Source of the DNA: Jaapia argillacea MUCL 33604
Lineage: Eukaryota > Basidiomycota > Agaricomycetes > Jaapiales > Jaapiaceae
NCBI GenBank assembly: GCA_000697665.1
Contig: KL197710.1
Location: 834,090-898,089, forward strand
DNA: 64,000 bases
Direction: 5' to 3'
Shown here one piece after another: positions 23,590 through 33,092 of this stretch. Made by a program: the position numbers and the translations under genes. The notes beneath the pieces are model-generated. The model ran no database searches. It worked only from the letters and a program-made list of their open reading frames with translations, and was not told the DNA's origin. Every line of letters starts with the position of its first letter. The stretch's first letter is position 1.

Positions 23590-25217
23590 ATGAAGTGGTT
23601 CATCCTCGCAGTCATTCTTAGTTACATAGTCTCACCCAGCTACGCTGAAGAAGCCCAAATCCCCCTCGGCGACATCCCCCAACCCAAAATCTCTCAGAAC
23701 GCCTGGACAGAAAAATACGGTCCTCAAATCGACCTACCCTTCACCGGCCCTTTAGCTTTCTCCCACCTGCCTTATTCCCGTTGTCTTGAAGATGACACTG
23801 CTGAGTTCGACATTGCCATCCTCGGCATGCCATTCGACACAGCTGTGACTTATCGTCCAGGTGCTCGGTTTGGTCCATATGCTATTCGGTCTGGTAGTAG
23901 GAGACAAAGAGCGGAGAGGGGTTATAGTATGGCATGGGGGAATAATCCATATAGGCAGGGTTCTAGGATTATCGATTGTGGTGATGTACGAATTTCGTGT
24001 GTATTAGATTCAGAGTTATGAATGATTCTGTTTGGATGGTTTGTAGGTGCCTATTAGCCCGTTTGATAATGCGCTGGCTGTGGATCAGATGGAGACAGCG
24101 TATACGACTCTACTCGAGAGGTCCATCTCAAGTGGCGAAGCTTCGACCGCATTCCTTGGGAAGGATGGAAAAGAACACCCCAGGATTATCACGTCAGTAT
24201 TGAGGCAAGCATTGGAAGGGGTAGCAGCTGATGGTCCTTGCTTATAAAGGTTAGGAGGAGATCATACGATCGTCCTTCCCATCCTACGCTCCCTTAACAA
24301 AATCTACGGCCAACCTATTGCTTGCATCCATTTTGATTCCCACCTCGATACATGGCCAAGCTACAAAGGACAAACGCCGACCCCGCAATCCCGTATTACC
24401 CATGGCACATTCTTTTTCGTCGCTAGTCAAGAGGGATTGTTGTCTAACCAGAGTATCCACGCTGGGATACGGACGAAGCTGAACGTAGGTCGTGATTTGT
24501 TTCTGGGAAGGCCCTGTTGATGCAATTTTGATTTCTCAGGGACTTGAAGACCTTGAGAATGATGAGAGTGTCGGGTTCTCGCTCATTACTACAGATGATC
24601 TGGATGACCATGGAGTTCCCGAAATCATCAAGCGCATTAGGGATCGCGTGGGCGATGCACCGGTCTATCTCAGGTCAGCAAAGTTAGTCTGGTTCTTCGG
24701 TATCCCTGACAAACTCTATGCAGTCTCGACATCGATGTCATTGGTGAGTGTGATCACTGTTAACGAACATCTTGAAAGCGTGTTGATCGCCACCGCAGAC
24801 CCTGGTTTGGCTCCTGGAAGTAAGTATTTTGTCACATCGCGCCATTATGCATGTTCCTAAGAACGTTTATGGATTTTAGCCGGAACTCCCGAAGCGGGAG
24901 GATGGACGACGAGAGAAGTCAAGCGTATCATTCGGGGCTTAGCTGGACTCAACTTCGTGTACGTAGTATCCTGTCAACTCTACGACCTTCTGACTCTGTT
25001 CCAGCGGTGCCGATATCGTTGAGGTTGCTCCCGCTTATGATCATGGTGCGTAACACATGTGTTATCCTCTCTTGTCCGACTAAACCGTCGCAAAATTATA
25101 GCGGAGATCACAGGCATTGTAGCAGCAGACCTGGTTCACGATTTCCTTTCCATGTTCTTGACCCACGAACCTCCCAAGGCGCCAAGCTGGTCAGGCCCGC
25201 TGAAAGATGAACTGTGA
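23590..25217 (+). CDS. Agmatinase-family ureohydrolase with signal peptide and C-terminal KDEL
   Basis: Manganese ureohydrolase of the arginase/agmatinase superfamily, hydrolysing a guanidino compound to urea and an amine. The manganese ligands are visible: LGGDHTIVLP (near 24250), HFDSHLDTW (near 24335) and SLDIDVIDP joined to GLAPGTGTPE across two introns (near 24675-24890). The region ILGMPFDTAVTYRPGARFGP near 23820 is typical of agmatinases. The start MKWFILAVILSYIVSPSYA is a clean signal peptide, so the ATG at 23590 is chosen over 23509. The last codons read GPLKDEL then TGA, a canonical ER-retrieval signal. Together these predict an ER-lumenal or secretory enzyme, unlike the usual cytosolic or mitochondrial location. 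Substrate (agmatine or guanidinobutyrate) cannot be settled from sequence. Confidence 0.92.
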
Positions 25218-25485
25218 CAACTCGGAACCGACCTCCAAATAAATTGGGGGCAAAAGACTCCCATTGTCACCCATCGTGTTCGGCGGGTTCTGGCGGTGTT
25301 CAGGTGTCAAATCGATGGGTAAATAGGGTCCATGGTCGTCAACAAGCGGGGTCGATAAAATACAAGTGTGGTTTGAAACAATAAACGAAGAGCGATCGCG
25401 GATCCATGACAAGTCGTCAAATGTAGTAGTCCAATGTAAGGCGCCAAAAGAATATACATTTCAAAAGGTACTTAGAGATAATAAG

Positions 25486-27468
25486 TTAACGCTTTCGATC
25501 CCAACCGCCAGACGGTTGTGGCCTCCCTACATCCTCATACCCCGGTGGACTATCTTCGTATTGGACGGGTGAGGCGACCGTCCGTCGGGGAGATCGAGGT
25601 CCCTTGATTGGACTCGTCGGCCCGCTTTGTCCTGCAACGTTCGTGTTGATTGGAACTGGAGCTGGTGTCGTATGTGCGGATGTCCCGGGGTGGGAGTAAT
25701 ATGGTTGTTGTTCGCCCGAGTAGGGCAGATATGCAGCTGCAGCGTCCTGATTCGACTGCCCGTAACCCTGAACATAGCTTGGTTGTTGATCGTGCAATGC
25801 AGGGACGACGTTGGCACCGTAACCACCTCCACCTAACGTATAACTGCGCTCAAGTTGTTGTGAAGGCGGGGAATGAGGCGGTGAGTAATAAGTGTTGGCT
25901 GCGTGGGGATTGTAGAGTGACGTAGGTGCAGGACTGTGAGGAGGAGGAGAGCGCGATGGGGCAGAAGCTAGCATTGCGGTCGCATTGTAAGTGTCCGGAT
26001 TGTAGGAGGGTTCTTGGTGACGAGCCGCGTATGGGTCATAGAAGGTGCTCTCAGCTTGAACCTGTGATGCCGCGGAATGGTCTGAAAACGAGATAATGAG
26101 CAAAGGGAGGAAAACGTAACGCCGAGCAGAGAAGCTCACAGCTAGTGCCACCGGCAGTGTGACCAAACGCACGCTCAGGATATTGCTCCTGTGGCGGGTA
26201 TTGACGACCAGGCGCGAGATACTGATTCAGCGGTTGGGTGTTGGGCATCGGGGGAGAAGCGGCATTGGTGTATGTGGAAGGAGTATATCCAGTCGTAGCC
26301 TGGGTAGCGCCAGATCCCTGACGTCTCGGTTGGGGAGGGTACGATTGACTGGGCTGTTGGTTTCTCGTGGGAGAGTAATACTCATCAACTGCGCGAGATC
26401 CCTGAGGTCCCTGGGCATAACCACCAGCGTACTCGTTTCGGCTAGGTTGGCGATTAGGTTGGCGTCCATAAGCCCCAGCGCCCACCACTCCAGGTCCGGA
26501 TACACCAGTCCTATTGGACTCCACGTCGGTGTCACGGTACGGCTGGTGAGGATATTGATCTTCAAGGTAAACGTGGTCGCCATCTACAACAGCTTTCAAG
26601 GGCTGGGAGGGGTCATTCTCTTGATGGAACTCGTGGAAAGCGGGTAGACCTCCCTCTCCTTGTGCTTGGCGGGCTTTCCTATCAGCCTCCGCCTTGACGG
26701 CTTCCAATCGGAGCTCCTCGTCGTACCTATTGGCAGGAGGAACTGCGCCCGCAGCGGGGGGATTCCACCGATTATCATCCTTCTTTTCCCATGTGCTGCG
26801 TGGCCTCCTGCTGATGCAACACTTCCCTATTCCAAAGAAGCATCCGCTGAAGAATAGGAGAATCCATGCGGCGAGCGTGAGCCATATACCCAAACCCATA
26901 GTGGCTGAGCCACCCTGCACACTGTTCATACGAGATTTGGCGACAAAGAATAGGATGAGGTCGAATATGAAGGCGATTAGTGCGATGGATGCAGCGAATC
27001 CAGAGATGCAGGTGCTGAAGCACGTCATGGACATCTCACGGACATGGGCGAGGAGACCGAAGAGGGAGGAAATAGCTGCGAGGATAAGGGCGACGACGTG
27101 AAGGACGAGTGCATAAGTTAGCCATTTGACTACAACGACTGGAATTTGGACCGGAAGATTATTTCCAAGTAGCTGGTTCACATCTGCCAACGAATGAGAA
27201 TTGATGAGACAGAGATTGGAGGAGAAAAAGGGGACGCACTTAATTCGTAGCCAACTGAAGGCTTGGAACAGGTGGTACCGTTGCTTAGCTCCAGACAATA
27301 CCCCAGGGTACCAAAAGTAATCGATCCGTTAAGACCTTCTACCGACAGCGAAGCCTTCAAAAAGAAAATGGTTTTGAAGTATGGGACGGAGAACGATACA
27401 ACAGCAAGGAGAATAGTTGCGATTAGAGTGACCAGAAAGCCAGGGGTAGCAGGGCGGATGATTCCCAT
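25486..27468 (-). CDS. palI: PalI/Rim9-type pH-response membrane protein
   Basis: SUR7/PalI-family four-span plasma-membrane protein that supports the pH sensor PalH/Rim21 in ambient-alkalinity signalling. The N-terminus MGIIRPATPGFLVTLIATIL begins the first span. An extracellular loop carries GYCLELSNGTTCSKPSVGYE with the conserved GYC and paired cysteine and two N-glycosylation sites. Three more spans follow (LVLHVVALILAAISSLFGLL, FAASIALIAFIFDLILFF, WLTLAAWILLFFSGCFFGIG), then the CC and basic cytosolic boundary. The long cytosolic tail is Gln/Pro/Tyr-rich and ends near DSPPGYEDV, which contains a PPxY motif of the kind bound by Rsp5/NEDD4-type WW domains. Introns are short. Its 5' end, about 35 codons plus the upstream region, is copied twice in the adjacent tandem array. 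Confidence 0.9.
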
Positions 27469-28332
27469 GACTTTGTAAAAATTGGAGGGCGCTAGTCAAT
27501 AGCAAGATGAAGGGAAAGAGAGGAGTGTATCGCAGCCTCGCAGGAGGACGAGGATATTACAAGACCGTGTGGATGATCGTGGTCCGCGGTCGCTGGCAGT
27601 GCAGTGCAAAGCGGTGTGTGGAGACGGCGGCTACGCAGAAGCAGCCATAACCGATTTGTCTCGAACAGCCTTTTACGGCCGTTTTGCGAAGTCCCTCCTG
27701 CTCCATATCTTTGCCAGAAACTACTTGGTTGACTGCTTATGGCTTGTGATACTCCGTCATATGTCTCGGTCGACACTCATAGGGCCCCAATTCACTCGTG
27801 TTTATTATCATTCCACCGATTATTCAAAAGAAAAGGAAAACATGCCACGCCTGTTCCTCCTGTGCTGTACCCATCTCGTGGTTCTCCATAATATCGTCTG
27901 ATAGACATTCGAGGATGTGAGGCTGCCCCGAACCTCCTGGGAACAGGCTGGCGTCCCAATCCTGACTATTGCTTAAACCTGCTTTCCTTCTAATGCCTTT
28001 GACTTAGAAACGAGACACACGCTCCCGACCAGCAACAGTCGTTCTGTGTAATGGGACATCTGACGTCGTATAGGTATCGTCGTCTCTCGACAGCACCATC
28101 CAGCGTTGCGTAATTGGTGCGCAGCTGACTCTACGCTGATGGCTTCTCAGACCGGCAGTTACTAAACATATCCCCACTGCCTCGAATTCGAGTGACCATA
28201 CCTCTGGTGTCTATCGCACGTAACGCGGGGAATAGTCACCGTGACTGCATCTTGGGCTGACTCAACCTGAGAGCAGGTGTCTGATAAGTACGTGGTAGCC
28301 GCCTCTCCAATGTGATTGACACAAGGAAAGAT

Positions 28333-29153
28333 ATGGATACAGGAAAATCCCCTCGACATCTGCATCCACTCCAAGTCAAACCCACGTCTGGAGAGCCCTA
28401 CCTCCGCCTGCCAAGCCCTCATGGAAACATAATAATCACTCCACCTCGGCCAACGGATGTCGAAGCCATTGTTGAATCCTTGAGCGATTCACGAGTCTGG
28501 CCCAAGCTCGCGAGCGTTCCGCATCCGTACTTGCCGAGACACGCCCAATGGTGGCTCGGAGAAGCCAAAGAGACGTCCGACAACGTCTTACGAGAGCTCG
28601 AAGAAGGGTTTCAAAATAGGGGTGGCACCGAATTGCCGTTCGTTGGAGGTTGCCCCGTGCATAGTTTGAGGGAGGTGAAAGAAGACGGGGAAGAGGTATT
28701 TATCGGTGATTGTAGCATTGTCAGGGGGGATGATATGGAGCTAGGTGAGGAGGCGGCCAAGGTGAACGCGGAGAAGCCAGTTGGAGATCCTGAGATCATA
28801 TGGGCCATCGGAGGTAAGTACAATCAGAGCGGATCCGGTTGAAGGTCAATCAATGACACCGTTTGACAATTGTTGCAGATTACCTCGCGCCCAGCCATCA
28901 TGGCAAAGGAATTATGACTGCAGCTGTGCACACCATAATTCATGATTGGGCCGTTCCAAGGATGAACACACATCGGATCCGAGTGTCGACTTGCAAGGGG
29001 AACACTGGAAGTGTCAGAGTGTTCGAGAAGAACGGGTTCCGGTTGATCGAAACGAAGGAAGACTTCTTGACCATAACGGCGGAGGGGAGAGAGGGGGGTC
29101 CTCCGATGAGTTTGCACGACTTGGAATGGCGTAGGGAGAAAATTTTGGACTGA
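28333..29153 (+). CDS. GNAT N-acetyltransferase, copy A
   Basis: Acetyl-CoA-dependent N-acetyltransferase of the GNAT fold, acceptor unknown. Exon 1 (28333-28813) encodes YLRLPSPHGNIIITPPRPTD, the usual first strand of RimJ/RimL-like members, and GDPEIIWAIGG. Exon 2 (28879-29153) begins DYLAPSHHGKGIMTAAV, in which HHGKGIM fits the acetyl-CoA pyrophosphate-binding loop (Q/R-x-x-G-x-G/A), followed by VRVFEKNGFRLIETKEDF, the typical motif B end of GNATs. It diverges from the intact palI gene. The MDTG start at 28333 is used because it is the start shared by all three copies; an ATG seven codons upstream is also in frame. Confidence 0.88.
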
Positions 29154-29191
29154 TGGGAAGAGATATGTAGCGCATACCCCATTGGAGAAAA

Positions 29192-29290
29192 TGATTTTGA
29201 AGTATGGGACGGAGAATGATACAACAGCAAGAAGATAGTTGCGATTAGAGTGACCAGAAAGCCAGGGGTAGTAGGGCGGATGGTTCCCAT
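29192..29290 (-). pseudogene. palI 5' fragment in unit B
   Basis: A copy of the first codons of palI, starting MGTIRPTTPGFLVTLIATIF and then thrown out of frame by one missing base (AGCAAGAAGATAG where palI has AGCAAGGAGAATAG, plus strand, near 29230). It ends after about 33 codons where the GNAT-A 3' flank begins. The palI leader upstream of the ATG is retained, so its promoter may be too. Confidence 0.85.
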
Positions 29291-30104
29291 GACTTTGTAA
29301 AAATTGGAGGGCTCTAGTCAATAGCAAGATGAAGGGAAAGAGAGGAGTGTGTCGCAGGAGGAATGCAAAGCAAGACGGTACGTGGAGACGGCGGCTACGC
29401 GGGAGCTCTATCTCGAACAGCCTTTTGCGGCCGTTTTGCGAGATCCCTCCTGCTCCGTGTCTTTGCCGGAAACTACTTCGTTGAGTGCTTGCGGCTATGT
29501 CTTGGTCGACACTCATAGGGGACCCCAATTCTTTTCATTCCGCGGATTATTCGATTATTCGAAACGAATATTATAAAGATGCGTCACGTATGTACCTCCG
29601 AATCCTGTACCACATCTCTTGGTTCTCCAGAATATATTTGAAAGATATTCGAGGATGTGAGGTTGCCCTGAACCTCATGGGGACATGCTGGCGTCCCCAT
29701 CTCGGATAGTCTCCTTGCTTGGAACTGGTCTCCTTTCAATGCCTTTCCGACGATCTGGTTGACTTAGAAACGAGACACATGGTCGCAACCACCAACAGTC
29801 GTTCAGTGCGATGAGACATCTGGATAGGTATCGTCGTCCTCGACAGCACTCTCCAGACTTGTATGATTGGGCGTAGCTGACTCAACGCTGATGGCTTCTC
29901 AGGTCCGGATACTAAACATATCCTCACTGCCTCAAAAGGTCGTTCTCCACGGAATTCGAGTGACCCCGTACCTCTCGGTGTGTCGCACGTACACGGGGAA
30001 TAGTAACCGTGACTCCAACTTGGGGTGACTCAATCGGAGAGCAGCTGTCTATAAGAACGCAGTAGCTTTCTCTCTAATGTGATGACACAACGAAAAGATA
30101 CAAC

Positions 30105-30920
30105 ATGGACACAGGAACATCCACTCAACATCTGCGTCCACTCCAAGTCAACCCTACGTCTGGAGAGCCCTACCTCCGCCTGCCAAGCCCTCATACAAAC
30201 ATTATAATCACTCCGCCACGGCCAACGGATGTCGAATCCATGGTTGAACAACTGAGCGATTCACGAGTCTGGCCCAAACTCGCGAGCGTTCCACATCCGT
30301 ACTTGCCGAGACACGCCGAAGTGTGGGTCGGAAGAGTCAAGGAGGCGTCCGACAATATTTTGCGAGAGCTCGAAGAAGGGTTTCAAAATAGAGGTGGCAC
30401 GGCATTGCCGTTCGTTGGAGGCTGCCCCGTGCATAGTTTGAGGGAGGTGAAAGAAGACGGGGAAGAGGTATTTATCGGTGATTGTAGCATCGTCAGGGGC
30501 AGGCATCTAGAGATAGGTGAGGAGGCGGCCAAGGTGAACGCGGAGAAGCAAGTTGGAGATCCGGAAATTATATGGGCCATCGGAGGTCAGTCAGAGCGGT
30601 TCCATTTGAAGGTCAATTAATGACATCGTTTGACAATTGTTGCAGATTACCTCGCGCCCAGTCACCATGGCAAGGGAATTATGACTGCGGCTGTGCGTAC
30701 CATAATTCAGGATTGGGCCATTCCAAGGATGAACGTACATCGGATCCGGGTGTCAACTTGTAAGGGGAACATTGGAAGCGTCAGAGTGTTCGAGAAGAAC
30801 GGGTTCCGGTTAATCGAAACCAAGGAAGATTTCTTGACCATAACGGCGGAGGGGAGAGAGGGGGGTCCTCCGATAAGTTTGCACAGCTTGGAATGGTGTA
30901 GGGAGAAGATTTTGGACTGA
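30105..30920 (+). CDS. GNAT N-acetyltransferase, copy B
   Basis: Second copy of the acetyltransferase. The open frames and the intron (GGAG|gtcagt to gcag|ATTACC, about 65 nt) are intact. The acetyl-CoA loop SHHGKGIMTAAV is unchanged. Against copy A the second exon differs by about eight residues over 91, mostly conservative (Val/Ile, Thr/Val, His/Gln) with one Arg to Cys near the end. It starts MDTGTSTQHLRPLQ. It is probably still functional on sequence grounds; acceptor unknown. Confidence 0.86.
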
Positions 30921-30959
30921 TTTTAGGAGGAAGAGATATGTAGCGCATACCTTGATATA

Positions 30960-31068
30960 GAAAATGGTTTTGAAGTATGGGACGGAGAACGATACGACAG
31001 CAAGGAGAATAGTTGCGATTGGAGTGACCAGAAAGCCAGGGGTGCATAGCAGGGCGGATGATTCCCAT
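30960..31068 (-). pseudogene. palI 5' fragment in unit C
   Basis: A second copy of the palI start, MGIIRPAM followed by a frameshift from four extra bases (GGGGTGCATAGCAGG where palI has GGGGTAGCAGG, plus strand, near 31043). The lesion differs from that in unit B, so the two fragments decayed independently. It terminates in the GNAT-B 3' flank. Confidence 0.85.
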
Positions 31069-31852
31069 GACTTTGTAAAAGTTGGAGGGCGCTAGTCAAT
31101 AGCAAGTTGAAGGGAAAGAGAGGAGTGTGTCGCAGGAGGATATTACGGGACCGTGTGGATGATCTGGGTCCGTGGTCGCTGGCGGGGCAGGGCAAAGCGG
31201 TGTGTGGACGGTGGCTACGCAGAAGCAGCCATAACCGATTTATCTCGAACCGCCTTTTACGGCCGTTTTGCGGGATCCCTCCTGCTCCATGTCTTTGCCA
31301 GAAACTGCTTTGTTGAGTTCTTACGGCTTGTGATACTCCATCATATGTCTCGGTCGCCACTCATAGGGGACCCCAATGCTTTCTTGTTTGTTTTTATTCC
31401 GCGGATTATTCGATTATTCGAAAAGAAGAAAGACGTGCCCACGCCTGCACCTCCTGTACCACTCTTGGTTCTCCAGAATATCGTTGAGAGATATTCGAGG
31501 ATGTGAGGTTGCCCCGAACCTCATTGGAACAGGCTGGCGTCCCCATCTGGACGGTCTCCTTGCTTGAAGCTGGTGCCCTTCTAACGTCTTTCCGACGATC
31601 TGGTTGATCTGGAAACGGTCCCGACCACCAACTGTCGTTGAGTGCGATGAGACATCTGGATAGGTACATATCGTCGTCCGATAGCTTCTCACGTCTGGCA
31701 GATACTAAACATATCCTCACTGCGTCGAATACCTCCGTCTATCGCACGTAACACCTGGAATAGTAACCATGATGGGATGACTCAATCTGAGAGCAAGTGT
31801 CTGATAAGAACGCGGTAGCTTCGTCTCCAATGTGATCGACGCAAGGAAGGAT

Positions 31853-32659
31853 ATGGATACAGGAACATCTCCTCGACATCTGCATCCACTCCAAGTCAAC
31901 CCCACATCTGGAGAACCCTACCTCCGCCTGCCAAGCCCTCATACAAACATCATAATCACTCCACCACGCCCAACGGATGTCGAAGCCATGGTTGAACTCA
32001 TGGGCGATTCACGAGTCTGGCTCCAACTCGCGAGCGTTCCACATCCGTACTTGTCGAGACACGCTGAGGTGTGGCTCGGAGGAGTCAAGGAGACGTCCGA
32101 CAGCGTCCTACGAGAGCTCGAAGAAGGGTTTCAAAATGGGGGTGGCACGGAATTGCCGTTCGTTGGAGGTTGCCCCGTGCGTAGTTTGAGGGAGGTGAAA
32201 GAAGATGGGGAAGAGGTATTTATCGGTGATTGTACCATCATCAGGGGCAGGGATGTAGAGATAGGTGCGGAGGCGGCCAAGGCGAGCGCGGAGAAGCAAG
32301 TTGGAGATCCGGAAATAATATGGGCCATCGGAGGTCAGTACAGTCAGAGCGGTTCCATTTGAATGTCGATCGATGACACTATGGTTGCAGATTACCTCGC
32401 GTCCAGTCATCATGGCAAAGGAATTATGACTGTAGCTGTGCGCACCATGATTCAGGATTGGGCCATTCCGAGGATGAACGCACATCGGATCCGGGTGTCG
32501 ATTTGCAAGGGGAACATTGGAAGTGTCAGGGTGTTCGAGAAGAACGGGTTCCAGTTGATCGGAACCAAGAAAGATTGCTTGACCTTAACGGCGGAGGGGA
32601 GAGAGGGAGGTCCTCCGATAAGTTTGGATGACTTGGAATGGTGTAGGGAGAACGTGTAG
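31853..32659 (+). CDS. GNAT N-acetyltransferase, copy C
   Basis: Third copy, the most divergent of the three. Exon 1 starts MDTGTSPRHLHPLQ, and exon 2 begins DYLASSHHGKGIMTVAV after a shorter intron. The C-terminus is altered: it ends WCRENV then TAG, where copies A and B end REKILD. The acetyl-CoA loop and the FEKNGF motif are kept. Its 3' flank is not the palI junction, so this copy probably sits in the original downstream context. Confidence 0.86.
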
Positions 32660-33092
32660 GGTTGATTTTCGAGGAATACCCTGCAGATACGAGTTCCTTG
32701 GTGGTAAAGATGTGGATATGGATCAACCACCTGATCCTCCCGGAAATAACAGGAGATCAATGATTTCTATGGCCTCGGTATAATCTCGACGGCTGCTAGA
32801 CGAGAATATCTGCAACGTTTCAACCGCGAGCAGATGTATTTGAGGAATCCAGGCATGGTGACCGGGGGATAAGATAGATTGGAGGGTGGCGTGAGAGACC
32901 AGCCTTCCGCATCGATAAGGCCCAGCTGACTGATGATAACTCTGAAGTAAAGTTTTCACAACAAGTCTTGCGGCCCCGTTGCTTGTACGACTCACCCCTC
33001 TCCCAACTCCCTTAAGAGCGATATCCTGAGTGGCATCGCTCTGATCCCCCAACAACTTGTTGCATAGTGTACCCCTGTAAAAGCTAGACATC
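32660..33092. promoter_or_regulatory. Upstream region of the EF2 gene
   Basis: A 433-bp interval between the last GNAT copy and the EF2 start. An opposite-strand open frame (32723-33154) spans it and runs over the EF2 start, but has no family likeness. It probably contains the strong EF2 promoter and leader. I cannot point to a clear TATA box. Confidence 0.4.

Larger units (their letters stand above)
27366..32659. repeat. Tandem segmental triplication (palI 5' end + upstream region + GNAT gene)
   Basis: Three units of about 1.7-1.8 kb follow one another: A from about 27366 to 29190, B from 29191 to 30957, C from 30958 to 32659. Each begins inside palI codon 35 or so (AAAATGNTTTTGAAGTATGG on the plus strand), runs out through the palI ATG and leader, and ends with a complete GNAT gene. 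The unit A-B and B-C junctions share GATATGTAGCGCATACC just before the palI fragment. Unit C ends in different flanking sequence. This fits one original duplication followed by unequal exchange. Confidence 0.9.

Noticed and set aside
26159-26647. Arg/Ser-rich plus-strand frame opposite palI
   Set aside because: It is the antisense of the Gln/Pro/Tyr-rich PalI tail, which explains its composition.
28824-29528. 234-codon minus-strand open frame across GNAT copy A 3' end and unit B
   Set aside because: It is formed from the palI leader, the frameshifted palI fragment and antisense GNAT sequence. It has no continuous likeness to any protein.
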